Source: DASPKM01 sp035628135 (GTDB taxonomy: Bacteria; Bacteroidota; Bacteroidia; Chitinophagales; Chitinophagaceae). Taken from it: a DNA stretch of 64,000 nucleotides. The stretch lies in assembly GCA_035628135.1 (NCBI GenBank), contig DASPKM010000001.1, positions 186,001 through 250,000 of the forward strand. The letters are read 5' to 3'. The notes under the pieces are model-generated. The model was not told the origin of the DNA. It was given only the letters and a program-made list of their open reading frames with translations, and made no database searches. The first letter of the stretch is position 1. Every line of letters begins with the position of its first letter. Below, piece after piece: positions 23,134-32,435 of the stretch. The position numbers and the translations under genes are program-made.

Positions 23134-24504
23134 TTAAATTATTTCAAGATATCTTTTCAGTTCCCAATCCGTCACCACTTTCGCAAATTGCCGCCATTCC
23201 CATTCGCGCGTGCCGGCAAAATGCGACACGAATGCTTCGCCGAACAATTCATGGGCTATGTCGGCATTTCTCATGGCTTGCGTTGCCTCCCATAAATTCT
23301 TTGGTAATACGCCGTGCTGCTTGTCCTGGTAACCGCTGCCGGTAGTAGCGGGAATTTTCAATCTCATTTTCTTTTTTATTCCATACAATCCCGATGCAAG
23401 GCAGGCGGCCATGGCCAGGTAAGGATTGGAATCAGAACCCACCACGCGTGTTTCCAACCTGGTAGCGGCTTCGCTGCCGGGCAGGGCCCTTAAAGCGGTA
23501 GTACGGTTATCGATGGCCCAGGTAATGGTGGTGGGCGCCCACGCACCTTCTACCAGTCGTTTGTAGCTGTTGACAGTGGGCGCATACATCGGTAAAATAT
23601 AAGGCATGCAATGCAATTGCCCCGCGATATAACTTTCCATCAATGCGCTCATGCCCGTCTTGCTTTTTTTATCGTAGAATAAATTCTGCTTGCCGTTGGC
23701 AGACCATAAGCTTTGATGCACGTGCCCGCTGCAACCGGGAAGGTGCTCGCTGAACTTTGCCATAAAGGTGGGCAGCACGCCATGCCTGTTCCCTATTTCT
23801 TTTACGCCGCTTTTGAACAACACCGCACGGTCCGCTGCTTCGGGCAAGCCTGCATACAAAATCGCAGCTTCATATACACCCGGTCCGGTTTCAGTATGAA
23901 TGCCCTCGATCGGAACATTGAACTGCGCAAGCAAATCAAAAATATCGTGAAAGAAAGCGCTGCGTTGCGATGCGCGCAAAATAGAATAACCGAACATGCC
24001 ATGCGTTATCGGTCTCAGTTCCCGGAACTTGTGCTCGTACAATTCATCTACATTATTGATGAAATTGAACCATTCGAACTCCTGCGAGAAGGAGGGAATG
24101 TAGCCTGCATCGATCGATTGCCGCGTGATGCGTTTGAGCAGGGTGCGCGGGCAAACATCGAGGCCCTTGCCGGCATCGTCGCCAAAATCCGCAAGGAAAA
24201 AAGGTATGTTGTCTTCCCAAGGTACTTCACGAAAAGTACTGAGATCGATCAAGGCAGTAGCATCGGGATATCCGGTGTGCCAGCCGGTATAACTGGCATT
24301 GTCGTAGGCTACGTCTCCGGAGTCCCATCCAAATACCACGTTGCAAAAGCCGAATCCTTTTTCTGCAACGGATTTAAATTTTTCAAAGCTGATGACCTTA
24401 CCCCTCAGCACGCCATCGATGTCTGTTGCGGCCAGCTTTACCTTGGTAGCATTGGATGCAACCAGTTGTTGCAGCACTTCATGAGTTGATTGCTTGTTGC
24501 GCAT
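23134..24504 (-). CDS. Glutamine-synthetase-like ligase (gamma-glutamyl-amine synthetase type)
   Basis: 456 aa from MRNKQSTHE at 24504; a start 6 codons upstream (24522) is also possible. The beta-grasp domain has LAATDIDGVLRGKVISFEKF. The catalytic domain has FSQEFEWFNF, GHVHQSLWS, APTVNSYKRLVEGAWAPTT and a PGSEAATRLETRVVGSDSNPYLAMA segment. This pattern is that of PuuA/GlnA4-type enzymes that join glutamate to amines rather than of true glutamine synthetase, and no adenylylation tyrosine loop (NLYDLP) is present. It overlaps the permease gene by 26 bases, strong evidence that the imported amine is its substrate. Confidence 0.9.
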   Translation of the reverse strand: MRNKQSTHEVLQQLVASNATKVKLAATDIDGVLRGKVISFEKFKSVAEKGFGFCNVVFGWDSGDVAYDNASYTGWHTGYPDATALIDLSTFREVPWEDNIPFFLADFGDDAGKGLDVCPRTLLKRITRQSIDAGYIPSFSQEFEWFNFINNVDELYEHKFRELRPITHGMFGYSILRASQRSAFFHDIFDLLAQFNVPIEGIHTETGPGVYEAAILYAGLPEAADRAVLFKSGVKEIGNRHGVLPTFMAKFSEHLPGCSGHVHQSLWSANGKQNLFYDKKSKTGMSALMESYIAGQLHCMPYILPMYAPTVNSYKRLVEGAWAPTTITWAIDNRTTALRALPGSEAATRLETRVVGSDSNPYLAMAACLASGLYGIKKKMRLKIPATTGSGYQDKQHGVLPKNLWEATQAMRNADIAHELFGEAFVSHFAGTREWEWRQFAKVVTDWELKRYLEII

Positions 24505-25825
24505 CGGGTATTCGTTTTGCAAAGAAATAGAACAAAATATAGCTCAATCCTATAATGCCGAAATAAATAAGCGACAGCCGCAGGTTTAGCGAGGTCATCG
24601 CTACCAGCGAAACGGCGGCGATCACCAATGCTATTACCGGGAAATAAGGGTACAAGGGTGTTTTGAAAGGCCTTGGCAACGCAGGTTCTTTCTTGCGCAA
24701 TACTATAACAGCAATCATCGAGATCACATACAGTGTCAGCGCCGCGAAGCAAGCCATGATGATAATGTCGGCTGTTTTACCGGTGAGCAAGGCAATAATG
24801 CCGACGGCCATGTTCACCAATAATGCATTGGCCGGCGTCTTAAACCGGGGATGCACGTTGCCGAACAACCGTGGGATGTATTGCACCCGCCCGAATTCGA
24901 ACGTAGCGCGCCCCGCCGCCAGGATGATCCCATGGAACGAAGCGATCAATCCCATCAATCCTATGGTGATCAACAGATGATACAACCAACCGCTGCTGCC
25001 GGTAATGGCAGATAATGCAAGGGGCAATGGCGAATCGGATGGCGATGCTCCCGGCGATGGATATACGATCCTTTCCCATCCCGCAACGCCCACCGATGAA
25101 AGAAAAGTAAGAATGCAAAGCACCACCAGCGTAAGCAGCGCCGATCCAAAACCCAGCAGCACGCTCCGTTGCGGGCGGATAGTTTCTTCCGCTACATTGG
25201 CTACTCCCTCCAATCCCAGGAAAAACCAAATGGCAAAGGGTATAGAAGCCCATACTCCCATCCATCCATTTGGAAAAGCATTTTGCTGAAGGTTGCTGAA
25301 CTCAAAATGCGGAAGCGTAACGCCTGCAAACAGCAACAGTTCTCCAACGGCCAGCATGGTAATGATGAGTTCAAACGTGGCGGCTGCTTTTACACCGTAT
25401 ATGTTCAACGCGGTAAACAATATGTATGCGCTGATGGCAATAACGGTAACCGGTACCGAAGGAAGGAAAATATGGAAATAAGCGCCGATGGCGGCCGCAA
25501 TGGCAGGCGGTGCAAATACAAATTCAACGATCTGCGCCATGCCTCCAATAAAACCCAGGTCCCTTCCCAATGCTTTGGTAGCATAATCAAATGCGCCGCC
25601 TGCTTTTGGAATGGCGCAAGCCAGCTCGGTATAAGAAAATGTAAACGTGATGTATAACACAATGATGAACGCCGTGGCAATGGCCAGTCCCAGTGTTCCA
25701 CCTTCAGCCAATCCCAGGTTCCATCCGAAATACATGCCGGAGATCACATAGCCTACTCCCAATCCCCACAACATGAGGGGGCCGAGCGTGCGGGAAAGAT
25801 GTCCGGGTGTGGAGGACGCTGGCAT
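24479..25825 (-). CDS. APC-superfamily permease, ethanolamine type
   Basis: 448 aa with about 12 hydrophobic helices. The N-terminal GVGYVISGMYFGWNLGLAEGG closely follows the EAT ethanolamine-permease pattern, and FSYTELACAIPKAGGAFDYA, GLEGVANVAEE and RPFKTPLYPYFPVIAL are typical of the subfamily. The ligase gene overlaps its end. No EutBC ammonia-lyase or microcompartment shell gene is in the window. The substrate could be ethanolamine or another small amino alcohol or amine. Confidence 0.88.
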   Translation of the reverse strand: MPASSTPGHLSRTLGPLMLWGLGVGYVISGMYFGWNLGLAEGGTLGLAIATAFIIVLYITFTFSYTELACAIPKAGGAFDYATKALGRDLGFIGGMAQIVEFVFAPPAIAAAIGAYFHIFLPSVPVTVIAISAYILFTALNIYGVKAAATFELIITMLAVGELLLFAGVTLPHFEFSNLQQNAFPNGWMGVWASIPFAIWFFLGLEGVANVAEETIRPQRSVLLGFGSALLTLVVLCILTFLSSVGVAGWERIVYPSPGASPSDSPLPLALSAITGSSGWLYHLLITIGLMGLIASFHGIILAAGRATFEFGRVQYIPRLFGNVHPRFKTPANALLVNMAVGIIALLTGKTADIIIMACFAALTLYVISMIAVIVLRKKEPALPRPFKTPLYPYFPVIALVIAAVSLVAMTSLNLRLSLIYFGIIGLSYILFYFFAKRIPDAQQAINS

Positions 25826-25865
25826 TAAGCAATGCTGATTTTATTATGATTACGATGAACGATGA

Positions 25866-28481
25866 TTAAAAATAATCTAAATCATTGATCAACGCTGCTA
25901 CCAGTGCGGTCCAACCGGTTTGATGGCTGGCGCCCAGGCCGCGGCCCGTATCGCCGTGGAAATATTCATAAAACATCATGAGGTGTTCATTGCCGGGCTG
26001 CCGGTAAAACCAATTGTGGGAATTGAACAATCTTCGGTTGCCTTCGCTGTCCTGCACAAACAGGCTAATCACGCGTTTGGTCAGCTCATCAGCAACGCGG
26101 CAGAGGTTTAAGCGGTTGCCCGACCGCGTGGGATATTCCACCTGCAGCGTATCGCGATAAAATTCACCATAACGGCGAATGGATTGAATGATGAGGAAAT
26201 TGATCGGTATCCATACCGGTCCGCGCCAGTTGGAATTGCCGCCGAAAATATCGGAGGTAGAATCGGCGGGATCATAAGAAATCGTATACTCATTACCACC
26301 GACGGTTACCGAATAGGGATGTTGCAAATGATATTTGGACAATGCGCGGATGCCGCCGGGTGAAAGAAATTCATCCTCATCCAGCAACCGCTCCAGCAAA
26401 TACACCAGTCGGTCGCGTGGCACGAGTGATAAAAGGACCTCCTCGCCGTCGCCGCGTTCTTCGTTGGGCCAGAATTTATTGTTGCTCTTGCGGTATTGTT
26501 CAAACCACGACGTGCGGTGCTTGAAATCGTGCAATTGGTCCAATGCTTTTTTGCTGATGGTAGATACCGCGAACAGCGAGGTCAATCCAACGATCGATTT
26601 AATACGCAAGGGAACGGGTTCTTCGCCCGGCACGTTCAATACATCGTAAAAGAATTTATCTTCTTCGTTCCAGAGGTGGTGTTCGTTCAATGCTTCGGCA
26701 ATTAAAATAAAATGCTCGAAGAATTTTGTCGCTGTGTCTTCGAACGATTCATCGTGCAAGGCTATTTCCACCGCTATGTCCATCATGTTCAGCGCATAAG
26801 TGCCCATCCAGCTTGTGCCATCTGCCTGCTCCAGCCGCATTTCTCCACCGTGGAAGCTGCGGTTGAATACGCCGATGTTATCGAGACCGAGAAATCCTCC
26901 TTCAAAAAGATTATTGCCTTTCCTGTCTTTCCGGTTGATCCACCACGTAAAATTGATGAGCAGCTTTTGAAAAATGCGCTTCAGGAAAACAATATCACCC
27001 GTGCCTTTCTGCTTTTTTTCGATATTGTACACCTGAAGGGCTGCCCATGCATGTACTGGCGGATTTACGTCGCCAAAGTTCCATTCATATGCAGGCAGTT
27101 GTCCATCTGGCTTCATATACCATTCGCGCATGATCAGCAGCAGCTGGTCCTTGGCGAATGTTGCATCGGCCATGGCCATGGGAATGCATTGAAAACCCAG
27201 GTCCCAGGCGGCATACCAGGGATATTCCCATTTGTCGGGCATCAATATCACATCCTGGTTCTTCAGGTGTTGCCAGTCGTGGTTGCGTCCCGTCTTACGA
27301 TGATCGGTGTTAGACGTTATGCCATCGCTTCCGTGCAGCCACCGCTCCACATCATAATAATAAAATTGTTTGCTCCACAACAATCCGGAGAGGGCTTGCC
27401 TTTGTATGCGTTTGATATCGTCGCCGGCATCGTGCCTCAGGATGGATTGGTAGAACGCGTCTGCCTCCTGTTTGCGGGTGGTAAAAATCTGTTCGAACCC
27501 CTTTAGAAATGCCATTTCTACGGGCGTGTCGGTGAGCCTGCAGTAAATTGTTTTGGATCCCCCCGCCGGAACTCTGAACTTATACACGGGCGCAAACTTG
27601 GTGCCGGACTGTTTTGTACGTAGCGCTTCCCGGTTTTCGTTCCGAATGATAGCTTCGTGGAAAGCATCTTTAATAAAGATATCGCGGTTGGGCGTACCCG
27701 TTACTTTCAAGGTGTTGGTCTCGTTGTTCGTGAACAGCATGTCGCCGGGCTGTTGGAAATAGAGATAATAATTCCCGAGCCATTCATGCCAGGCTTTAAC
27801 AGATGTGCCGTCTCTATAGGCAATGGAAGGGCCGGCCGCATGGGTTTTGTTGGATTTGCGGTTGTAAAACCAAAGCGTTGGCAGTACGGTGATCTCAGCA
27901 GATTTGTGATAACGGTTGGTGATGGTTATCCTGCAAAAGATATCGGTGGGCGATTGCTTGGCATAGGTAACCAATACATCGAAATATTGGTTGTTGCTGA
28001 AAATATTGGTGTCCAGTATTTCGAATTCGGGCTCCTGGCGGGAGCGTTTGCTGTTTTCTTCTTTCAGCAATGCGTAAGGAAACTGCTGCTGGGGATATTT
28101 GTATAAATACTCCATATAGGAGTGGGAGGGCACATTGTGTAGGTGATAATACAATTCCTTTACGTCCTCACCGTGATTGCCCTCGCCATTGCGTAAGCCG
28201 AACAATCTTTCTTTTAGTATAGGGTCTTTGCCATTCCAGAGTGCGATGGCAAAGCAGAGGTTTTGAAATATGTCCGAAATGCCGGCAATGCCATCTTCCG
28301 ACCATTGGTAAGCGCGGCAGTGAGCGTGATCGAAAGGAAAATATTCCCATGCATTGCCATCGTGGCTATAGTCTTCCCGCACGGTTCCCCAGGCGCGTTC
28401 GCTCAGGTAAGGTCCCCATTGGGCGAGCGGGTGAGATCGATTGGAAATTAATTGGAGCCGTTCGTGTTCTGCTGTCATCAT
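25866..28481 (-). CDS. MGH1-like (GH63-related) glycosidase
   Basis: 871 aa from ATG 28481, which overlaps the transporter stop as ATGA; a much longer open frame upstream runs antisense through that transporter and is rejected. N-terminal SERAWGTVREDYSHDGNAWEYFPFDHA and the (alpha/alpha)6-barrel regions DKWEYPWYAAWDLGFQCIPM, GQLPAYEWNFGDVNPPVHAW and GNSNWRGPVWIPINFLII are characteristic. The family includes glucosidases and mannosylglycerate or glucosylglycerate hydrolases. There is no signal peptide, so the enzyme is cytoplasmic and probably acts on a compatible solute or oligosaccharide brought in by the neighbouring carrier. Confidence 0.9.
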   Translation of the reverse strand: MMTAEHERLQLISNRSHPLAQWGPYLSERAWGTVREDYSHDGNAWEYFPFDHAHCRAYQWSEDGIAGISDIFQNLCFAIALWNGKDPILKERLFGLRNGEGNHGEDVKELYYHLHNVPSHSYMEYLYKYPQQQFPYALLKEENSKRSRQEPEFEILDTNIFSNNQYFDVLVTYAKQSPTDIFCRITITNRYHKSAEITVLPTLWFYNRKSNKTHAAGPSIAYRDGTSVKAWHEWLGNYYLYFQQPGDMLFTNNETNTLKVTGTPNRDIFIKDAFHEAIIRNENREALRTKQSGTKFAPVYKFRVPAGGSKTIYCRLTDTPVEMAFLKGFEQIFTTRKQEADAFYQSILRHDAGDDIKRIQRQALSGLLWSKQFYYYDVERWLHGSDGITSNTDHRKTGRNHDWQHLKNQDVILMPDKWEYPWYAAWDLGFQCIPMAMADATFAKDQLLLIMREWYMKPDGQLPAYEWNFGDVNPPVHAWAALQVYNIEKKQKGTGDIVFLKRIFQKLLINFTWWINRKDRKGNNLFEGGFLGLDNIGVFNRSFHGGEMRLEQADGTSWMGTYALNMMDIAVEIALHDESFEDTATKFFEHFILIAEALNEHHLWNEEDKFFYDVLNVPGEEPVPLRIKSIVGLTSLFAVSTISKKALDQLHDFKHRTSWFEQYRKSNNKFWPNEERGDGEEVLLSLVPRDRLVYLLERLLDEDEFLSPGGIRALSKYHLQHPYSVTVGGNEYTISYDPADSTSDIFGGNSNWRGPVWIPINFLIIQSIRRYGEFYRDTLQVEYPTRSGNRLNLCRVADELTKRVISLFVQDSEGNRRLFNSHNWFYRQPGNEHLMMFYEYFHGDTGRGLGASHQTGWTALVAALINDLDYF

Positions 28482-29653
28482 TGCGATCGATGCGTGTTTT
28501 GTTTGTTTAATAAACCTGCAAGCAGTGCAACGCTCAATCCCATCAAAGCTATTATAACAAAAGAAACACGCAGGTTCAATATGCCGGCCACTATGCCGAT
28601 TACCGGCGGGCCAATGAGGAATCCAAGGAATCCTATGCTGGAAACTGCTGCCAGGGCTATGCCCGGCGAAAGTGTTTTTGATCGTCCGGCTTTGCTGTAT
28701 ACCAGCGGCACTACTGATGATACGCCCAATCCTACCAGGAAAAACCCAGTGATGGCGGGAGCGAGGTATGGAAACAATAATGCTATCCCCAGTCCTGCTG
28801 TAATTAATATGCCACTGACTTGTAAGGTGCGGGTGAAACCCAATTGCACCGCTACCCAATCCGCGATAAAACGGCCTGCGGCCATGGTGCACATGAAGGC
28901 GGTATAACCCGCACCGATCCATGCTTTTTCCGCGCCTACTACTTTTTTAAAATAAATGCCGCTCCAATCAAACATGGCGCCTTCGCACATCATGCAGCAG
29001 AATGCCAGTATGCCAAGCGTGACCAGCGATTTATCGGGCATAACGAAGAGCTTATTGCGTACGGTACTTCTTTCCTCGTTGGGAAGGAGGTATTGAAATA
29101 TGAAAGCAAGCGCAAGCATGATGAATGCGCCGATGATAATGAAATGATGAAAGGGGATGATACCATTGCCGATCATATAAGCGCCGATGCCCGCGGCTGT
29201 AAATCCCGCAAGGCTCCACAATCCGTGGAAAGAAGCCATGATGTTACGGCGATATTTTGCCTCGACGCCTACCGCCTGGGTGTTCATAGCGATGTTGGCG
29301 GTATTGCCGGCCATGCCGAACAACACCAGCACGGGAATCAATTGAAATGTACTGCGTGCAAGGCCGATGCCTACTAATAATAGCGCATATACTATGAGCG
29401 TGTTGATGACGACGGTCTTACTGCCGAAGCGTGTGACCAGCCAGCCCGACAGTGGCAATGCGATCATGGAACCTGCGGGCAACGCGAATAAGATTATTCC
29501 CAGTGTGCCTTCGGATAAATGAAGGTCCTGTTGTATGCTGGGGATGCGCGAAGCCCAGGTGGCAAAGCACAATCCTTGTAAAAAGAAGAGGGATGCTACC
29601 GCGAACCTGTAAATTTTTTTGGAGGGTTCCAGGGATAAAAGCATTTCGGCCAT
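28478..29653 (-). CDS. MFS transporter, fucose-permease-like
   Basis: 391 aa with about 12 hydrophobic helices. FFLQGLCFATWASRIPSIQQDL at the N-terminus and WLVTRFGSKTVVINT are typical of the FucP/NarK-like branch seen in sugar carriers. The stop overlaps the glycosidase start (ATGA), suggesting translational coupling and a shared carbohydrate substrate. It is the first gene of the minus-strand run that ends with the aldehyde dehydrogenase. Two operator-like palindromes lie in its 226-base upstream gap. Confidence 0.88.
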   Translation of the reverse strand: MAEMLLSLEPSKKIYRFAVASLFFLQGLCFATWASRIPSIQQDLHLSEGTLGIILFALPAGSMIALPLSGWLVTRFGSKTVVINTLIVYALLLVGIGLARSTFQLIPVLVLFGMAGNTANIAMNTQAVGVEAKYRRNIMASFHGLWSLAGFTAAGIGAYMIGNGIIPFHHFIIIGAFIMLALAFIFQYLLPNEERSTVRNKLFVMPDKSLVTLGILAFCCMMCEGAMFDWSGIYFKKVVGAEKAWIGAGYTAFMCTMAAGRFIADWVAVQLGFTRTLQVSGILITAGLGIALLFPYLAPAITGFFLVGLGVSSVVPLVYSKAGRSKTLSPGIALAAVSSIGFLGFLIGPPVIGIVAGILNLRVSFVIIALMGLSVALLAGLLNKQNTHRSQ

Positions 29654-29739
29654 ATAAAAAATTTTTCGCGGTCGATTTATTTTGCGGCTAGCTTATGGAT
29701 TATGCAAATAATAATAACGACCCTTTAGTTCCATTATCC

Positions 29740-29820
29740 GGACGCTCCGGTTAATAGTATCATTCAAATTTTATCTGGCAAGCGGGCTAAGCAATAGCAG
29801 TAATGTGTATTTTGTACACA
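29740..29820. promoter_or_regulatory. Two short palindromes upstream of the MFS operon
   Basis: CCGGA-CGC-TCCGG (29740-29752) and TGTGTA-TTTTG-TACACA (29804-29820) lie 87 and 151 bases upstream of the MFS start. Neither has a T run. They are operator candidates only; the rest of this gap shows nothing recognisable. Confidence 0.35.
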
Positions 29821-29879
29821 AATATAGGGTTAATCAGGTATTTTGCTGCAACTGTCTTCGTTAATATTGACTATCATTA

Positions 29880-31427
29880 TCATCTCCGCTTGCTCTTCGC
29901 ATATTTTTCCGCAATCACCTCGCTCATCGTTTTCCTGTAAACCTTGCTTTCTACCCACGAAATAATATCGAGGTAAGCGAATGCCCTTGTTTCAAACCGG
30001 TTCTTTTCAAGGTGCTTGATCTTATACAGGAAATCTTCCAGCTCAGTTTTCAGCTTATTGCGCGATACATGAAAAGAGCTCCTCAGGAATTTAAACATCT
30101 CTTCCTCTACCACGGTAAGGTTTTCCATTTTCGCCATGAAGCGGTAAACAGATTTAATGAGCGATTCAATGATCTCGAAATTACCCAGCTCATAGTGCGC
30201 AATCAGGTGCAGGAGACGCGAATAACATTGCAGATCGTACCGCAAATCGATGGGACCGTGGATTATCCGTTGCAGGTAGTCGATGCACGACGCATAGTCT
30301 TCGCTGCCGAAATACAAAGTAGCGATCTTATAATTCAGTACCAGTATACGGTGCCGGTCGATGAACAGCGAGTTTTCTTCCAACTTTTGTTCTATGCCGG
30401 GCACCAATGAAAGTCCTTGTTTAAAGGTGCCGTGCATGAAGTGCTGGTTGATCCTGGCCTGTGAAATATAAATGAAGGCCTGGATCCTGAAATTGTCGTG
30501 TTCCTGTACGCGCCTGGTTTTTGAAAAGGTTTCGAACTCGCGCAGTGTAATGGCAAACTTCCTGTAATTGCGCAGGTCGAAGTGCGCGTTCAATAAATTG
30601 TGCATCCCTTTGATGTAATGCCCGGTTTCAACACGCACCATCAGCGGTTGTTCTTTAAACAGGTTCACCCATTTTTGCGTGTAGCGGTAGTATTGTAAAA
30701 AGTCCTGGCGTATGAAAGCGTACCAGCAATAGCTCTGGCATAAATACAATTGTTCGTAAAAGCCTTTTTGTTCATGCGCATTGGCAGGGAGGTTTTTTTT
30801 CATGAAGGTTTTTACGCCCGTTTCGTCTTCTTCGTTGCGGGCATGCCCATAGCGAATGTACCAGCTATACAATTGCAAAGCCAGGTTGCTAAGGCGTTCC
30901 ACCATGTTCACGCGACTGCTTACCGACACTGCTTCGGCAGCAAGTTGCTCGGCCTTGTCCTGGATGCTGCGAGTGATGTGCAGCGTTTCTATTCTTTTTT
31001 CCAGCGCTATCAGTTGCGTAAGGAAATTATATTTCTGGTGTGTGCGGGCAATGTCCTTGGCGCGTTCGAGTATCCGCAAGCTTTGCTGAAATAAACCTTT
31101 TTTATACAGGATATGGGCATAGTCGAACTGTTCGTTCAGTTGCAGGTCCATGCTGTCTGTGCTTTTCAGCAGGCGCAGGCTGGCCAGCAGTTGTTTATAC
31201 AAATGCGTTTTAAGATTGGCCAGTTGTGGCTTTTGTATGCCGTTCAGTTTTTTCAACAATTGTTTTTCATCGTATTCCTTCAGCTTGTCGATAGCGTCGA
31301 ACAGGCGTACGATCTTAAGATTATCACGGGAAGAACTGCGCTTGATGTAAAGTTTAAAATGCCTTTTTTCGGCTTTCTCCAGGGAGTGGACCAATTGAAA
31401 CAGTATATCGGGCGTGTGTTTGGACAT
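29880..31427 (-). CDS. Large helical-repeat protein of unknown function
   Basis: 515 aa, with no signal peptide or membrane span. It starts MSKHTPDILFQLVHSLEKAEKRHFKLYIKR, is rich in Leu, Lys, Arg and Tyr, and contains recurring helix pairs such as FDYAHILYKKGLFQQSLRILERAKDIAR and YKIATLYFGSEDYASCIDYLQR, which look like TPR or TPR-like repeats. I recognise it only as the sort of conserved cytoplasmic protein often found in Bacteroidota. Its job is unknown, and nearby genes give no strong hint. Confidence 0.82.
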   Translation of the reverse strand: MSKHTPDILFQLVHSLEKAEKRHFKLYIKRSSSRDNLKIVRLFDAIDKLKEYDEKQLLKKLNGIQKPQLANLKTHLYKQLLASLRLLKSTDSMDLQLNEQFDYAHILYKKGLFQQSLRILERAKDIARTHQKYNFLTQLIALEKRIETLHITRSIQDKAEQLAAEAVSVSSRVNMVERLSNLALQLYSWYIRYGHARNEEDETGVKTFMKKNLPANAHEQKGFYEQLYLCQSYCWYAFIRQDFLQYYRYTQKWVNLFKEQPLMVRVETGHYIKGMHNLLNAHFDLRNYRKFAITLREFETFSKTRRVQEHDNFRIQAFIYISQARINQHFMHGTFKQGLSLVPGIEQKLEENSLFIDRHRILVLNYKIATLYFGSEDYASCIDYLQRIIHGPIDLRYDLQCYSRLLHLIAHYELGNFEIIESLIKSVYRFMAKMENLTVVEEEMFKFLRSSFHVSRNKLKTELEDFLYKIKHLEKNRFETRAFAYLDIISWVESKVYRKTMSEVIAEKYAKSKRR

Positions 31428-31539
31428 AATGTTAAAAAATTGCCTGAACCCGCTCTGGCAAAGGCTTTCAGCTTCCGGCTGGTGGATTAGAGATCATAAA
31501 GTTCTCAATAAGTTAATCCTGCCGGAAGGCGGCACGTCC

Positions 31540-31702
31540 TATTTTTGACATCAGAACGTTTTCATAAATGGCAGCAATCGTTAAGGGGCAATCGTGTAAA
31601 GGCCATGAAGCGGTAACTGTCGTAGTATAAACATACTATTCAGCTTTTTTTCATATGGCAAGCAATCGTTAAAGGCCTGTTGTTTCTACAGCGGGCTTTT
31701 TT
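31540..31702 (+). ncRNA. Candidate small RNA between promoter box and terminator
   Basis: In a 408-base gap without genes (31428-31835), TATTTTTG (31540-31547) matches the -7 consensus. About 150 bases later a hairpin (31671-31696) with a T6 run forms a terminator. GCAATCGTT occurs twice (31574 and 31662, approximately), and TAGTAT-AAAC-ATACTA (31623-31638) is a perfect small stem. No reading frame of meaningful length is present on the + strand. It matches no RNA family I can name. The remainder of the gap shows nothing more. Confidence 0.4.
31671..31702 (+). terminator. Intrinsic terminator of the candidate RNA
   Basis: AAAGGCCTGT pairs imperfectly with ACAGCGGGCTTTT around TGTTTCT, followed by a T run. 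No + strand gene precedes it, which is the main reason to suspect a non-coding transcript here. Confidence 0.55.
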
Positions 31703-31835
31703 GCGTCCGAAAGATATAAAAACTTGCGGTTTCCGGTTATAGAAAAAATTGGATTTGGGATTTGCTGCTCAAACCCCAAATCCTTCGTTCAAATCCAGGC
31801 TTATTCCTTTACTATCTTCAACCTGCCTGATCCCC

Positions 31836-32411
31836 TTATTGCTTCACGATCTTCAGGTATTTTACAGGAGCATGTTGGAAAGCCAATACATAAATGCCGG
31901 GAGTGTATTTGTCAAGGTTCCAGCGGATAATATTGATGCCAGCCTTAAGGTTGATGTGCATTTGTTCTAAAGGAAGTCCTAACCCGTTCTGCAGCGTGAT
32001 GGTTTCCGCCACATCTTTATCGCTTGCAATTGTCAGCATAAAGCGGTCTGTGGTCGGATTTGGATAAGCCTGTATGGAAGATTGCAACGCTGCCAGGTTA
32101 TGGCGCGTTTTATCCAGCGACACGATCGTATGCGATGGATTCCGCCTGAACAGGATGTTATCGATTTGTATTGACTTCCATTGGCGGGCCATTTCCTCGT
32201 TCTGTGAATTGCCGTTAATACTTACTCCATTTCGCCCAACCCTGATGGTCCCATCATTCAATTGTTCATCCTGCAGCACTATGATAGCTGGGCCGCTTAC
32301 GGTCATGCTGGCGCCCCGGGTAATGGTGATCTGCTGGCCCTGGAGTAAGGTTGGCATGCAGGCAATTAACAGGACCGGCGCCAATGCCCGTATATATTGT
32401 AATGTTTTCAT
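31836..32411 (-). CDS. Small secreted protein with T9SS sorting domain
   Basis: 191 aa with a signal peptide (RALAPVLLIACMPTLLQGQQ). A short middle region follows (ITITRGASMTVSGPAIIVLQDE, NDGTIRVGRNGV). The C-terminal T9SS type A domain has IQAYPNPTTDRFMLTI, ETITLQNGLGL and YTPGIYVLAFQHAPVKYLKIVKQ. It begins 24 bases after the S74 repeat protein on the same strand, so the two are probably co-expressed surface proteins. No catalytic motif is visible. Confidence 0.88.
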   Translation of the reverse strand: MKTLQYIRALAPVLLIACMPTLLQGQQITITRGASMTVSGPAIIVLQDEQLNDGTIRVGRNGVSINGNSQNEEMARQWKSIQIDNILFRRNPSHTIVSLDKTRHNLAALQSSIQAYPNPTTDRFMLTIASDKDVAETITLQNGLGLPLEQMHINLKAGINIIRWNLDKYTPGIYVLAFQHAPVKYLKIVKQ

Positions 32412-32435
32412 TCAAATATATTTTCGTTTTATGAA

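Noticed and set aside
28482..28922. 147-residue N-terminal extension of the glycosidase
   Set aside because: It runs antisense through the MFS gene, has no family resemblance, and the ATGA overlap gives a convincing start at 28481.
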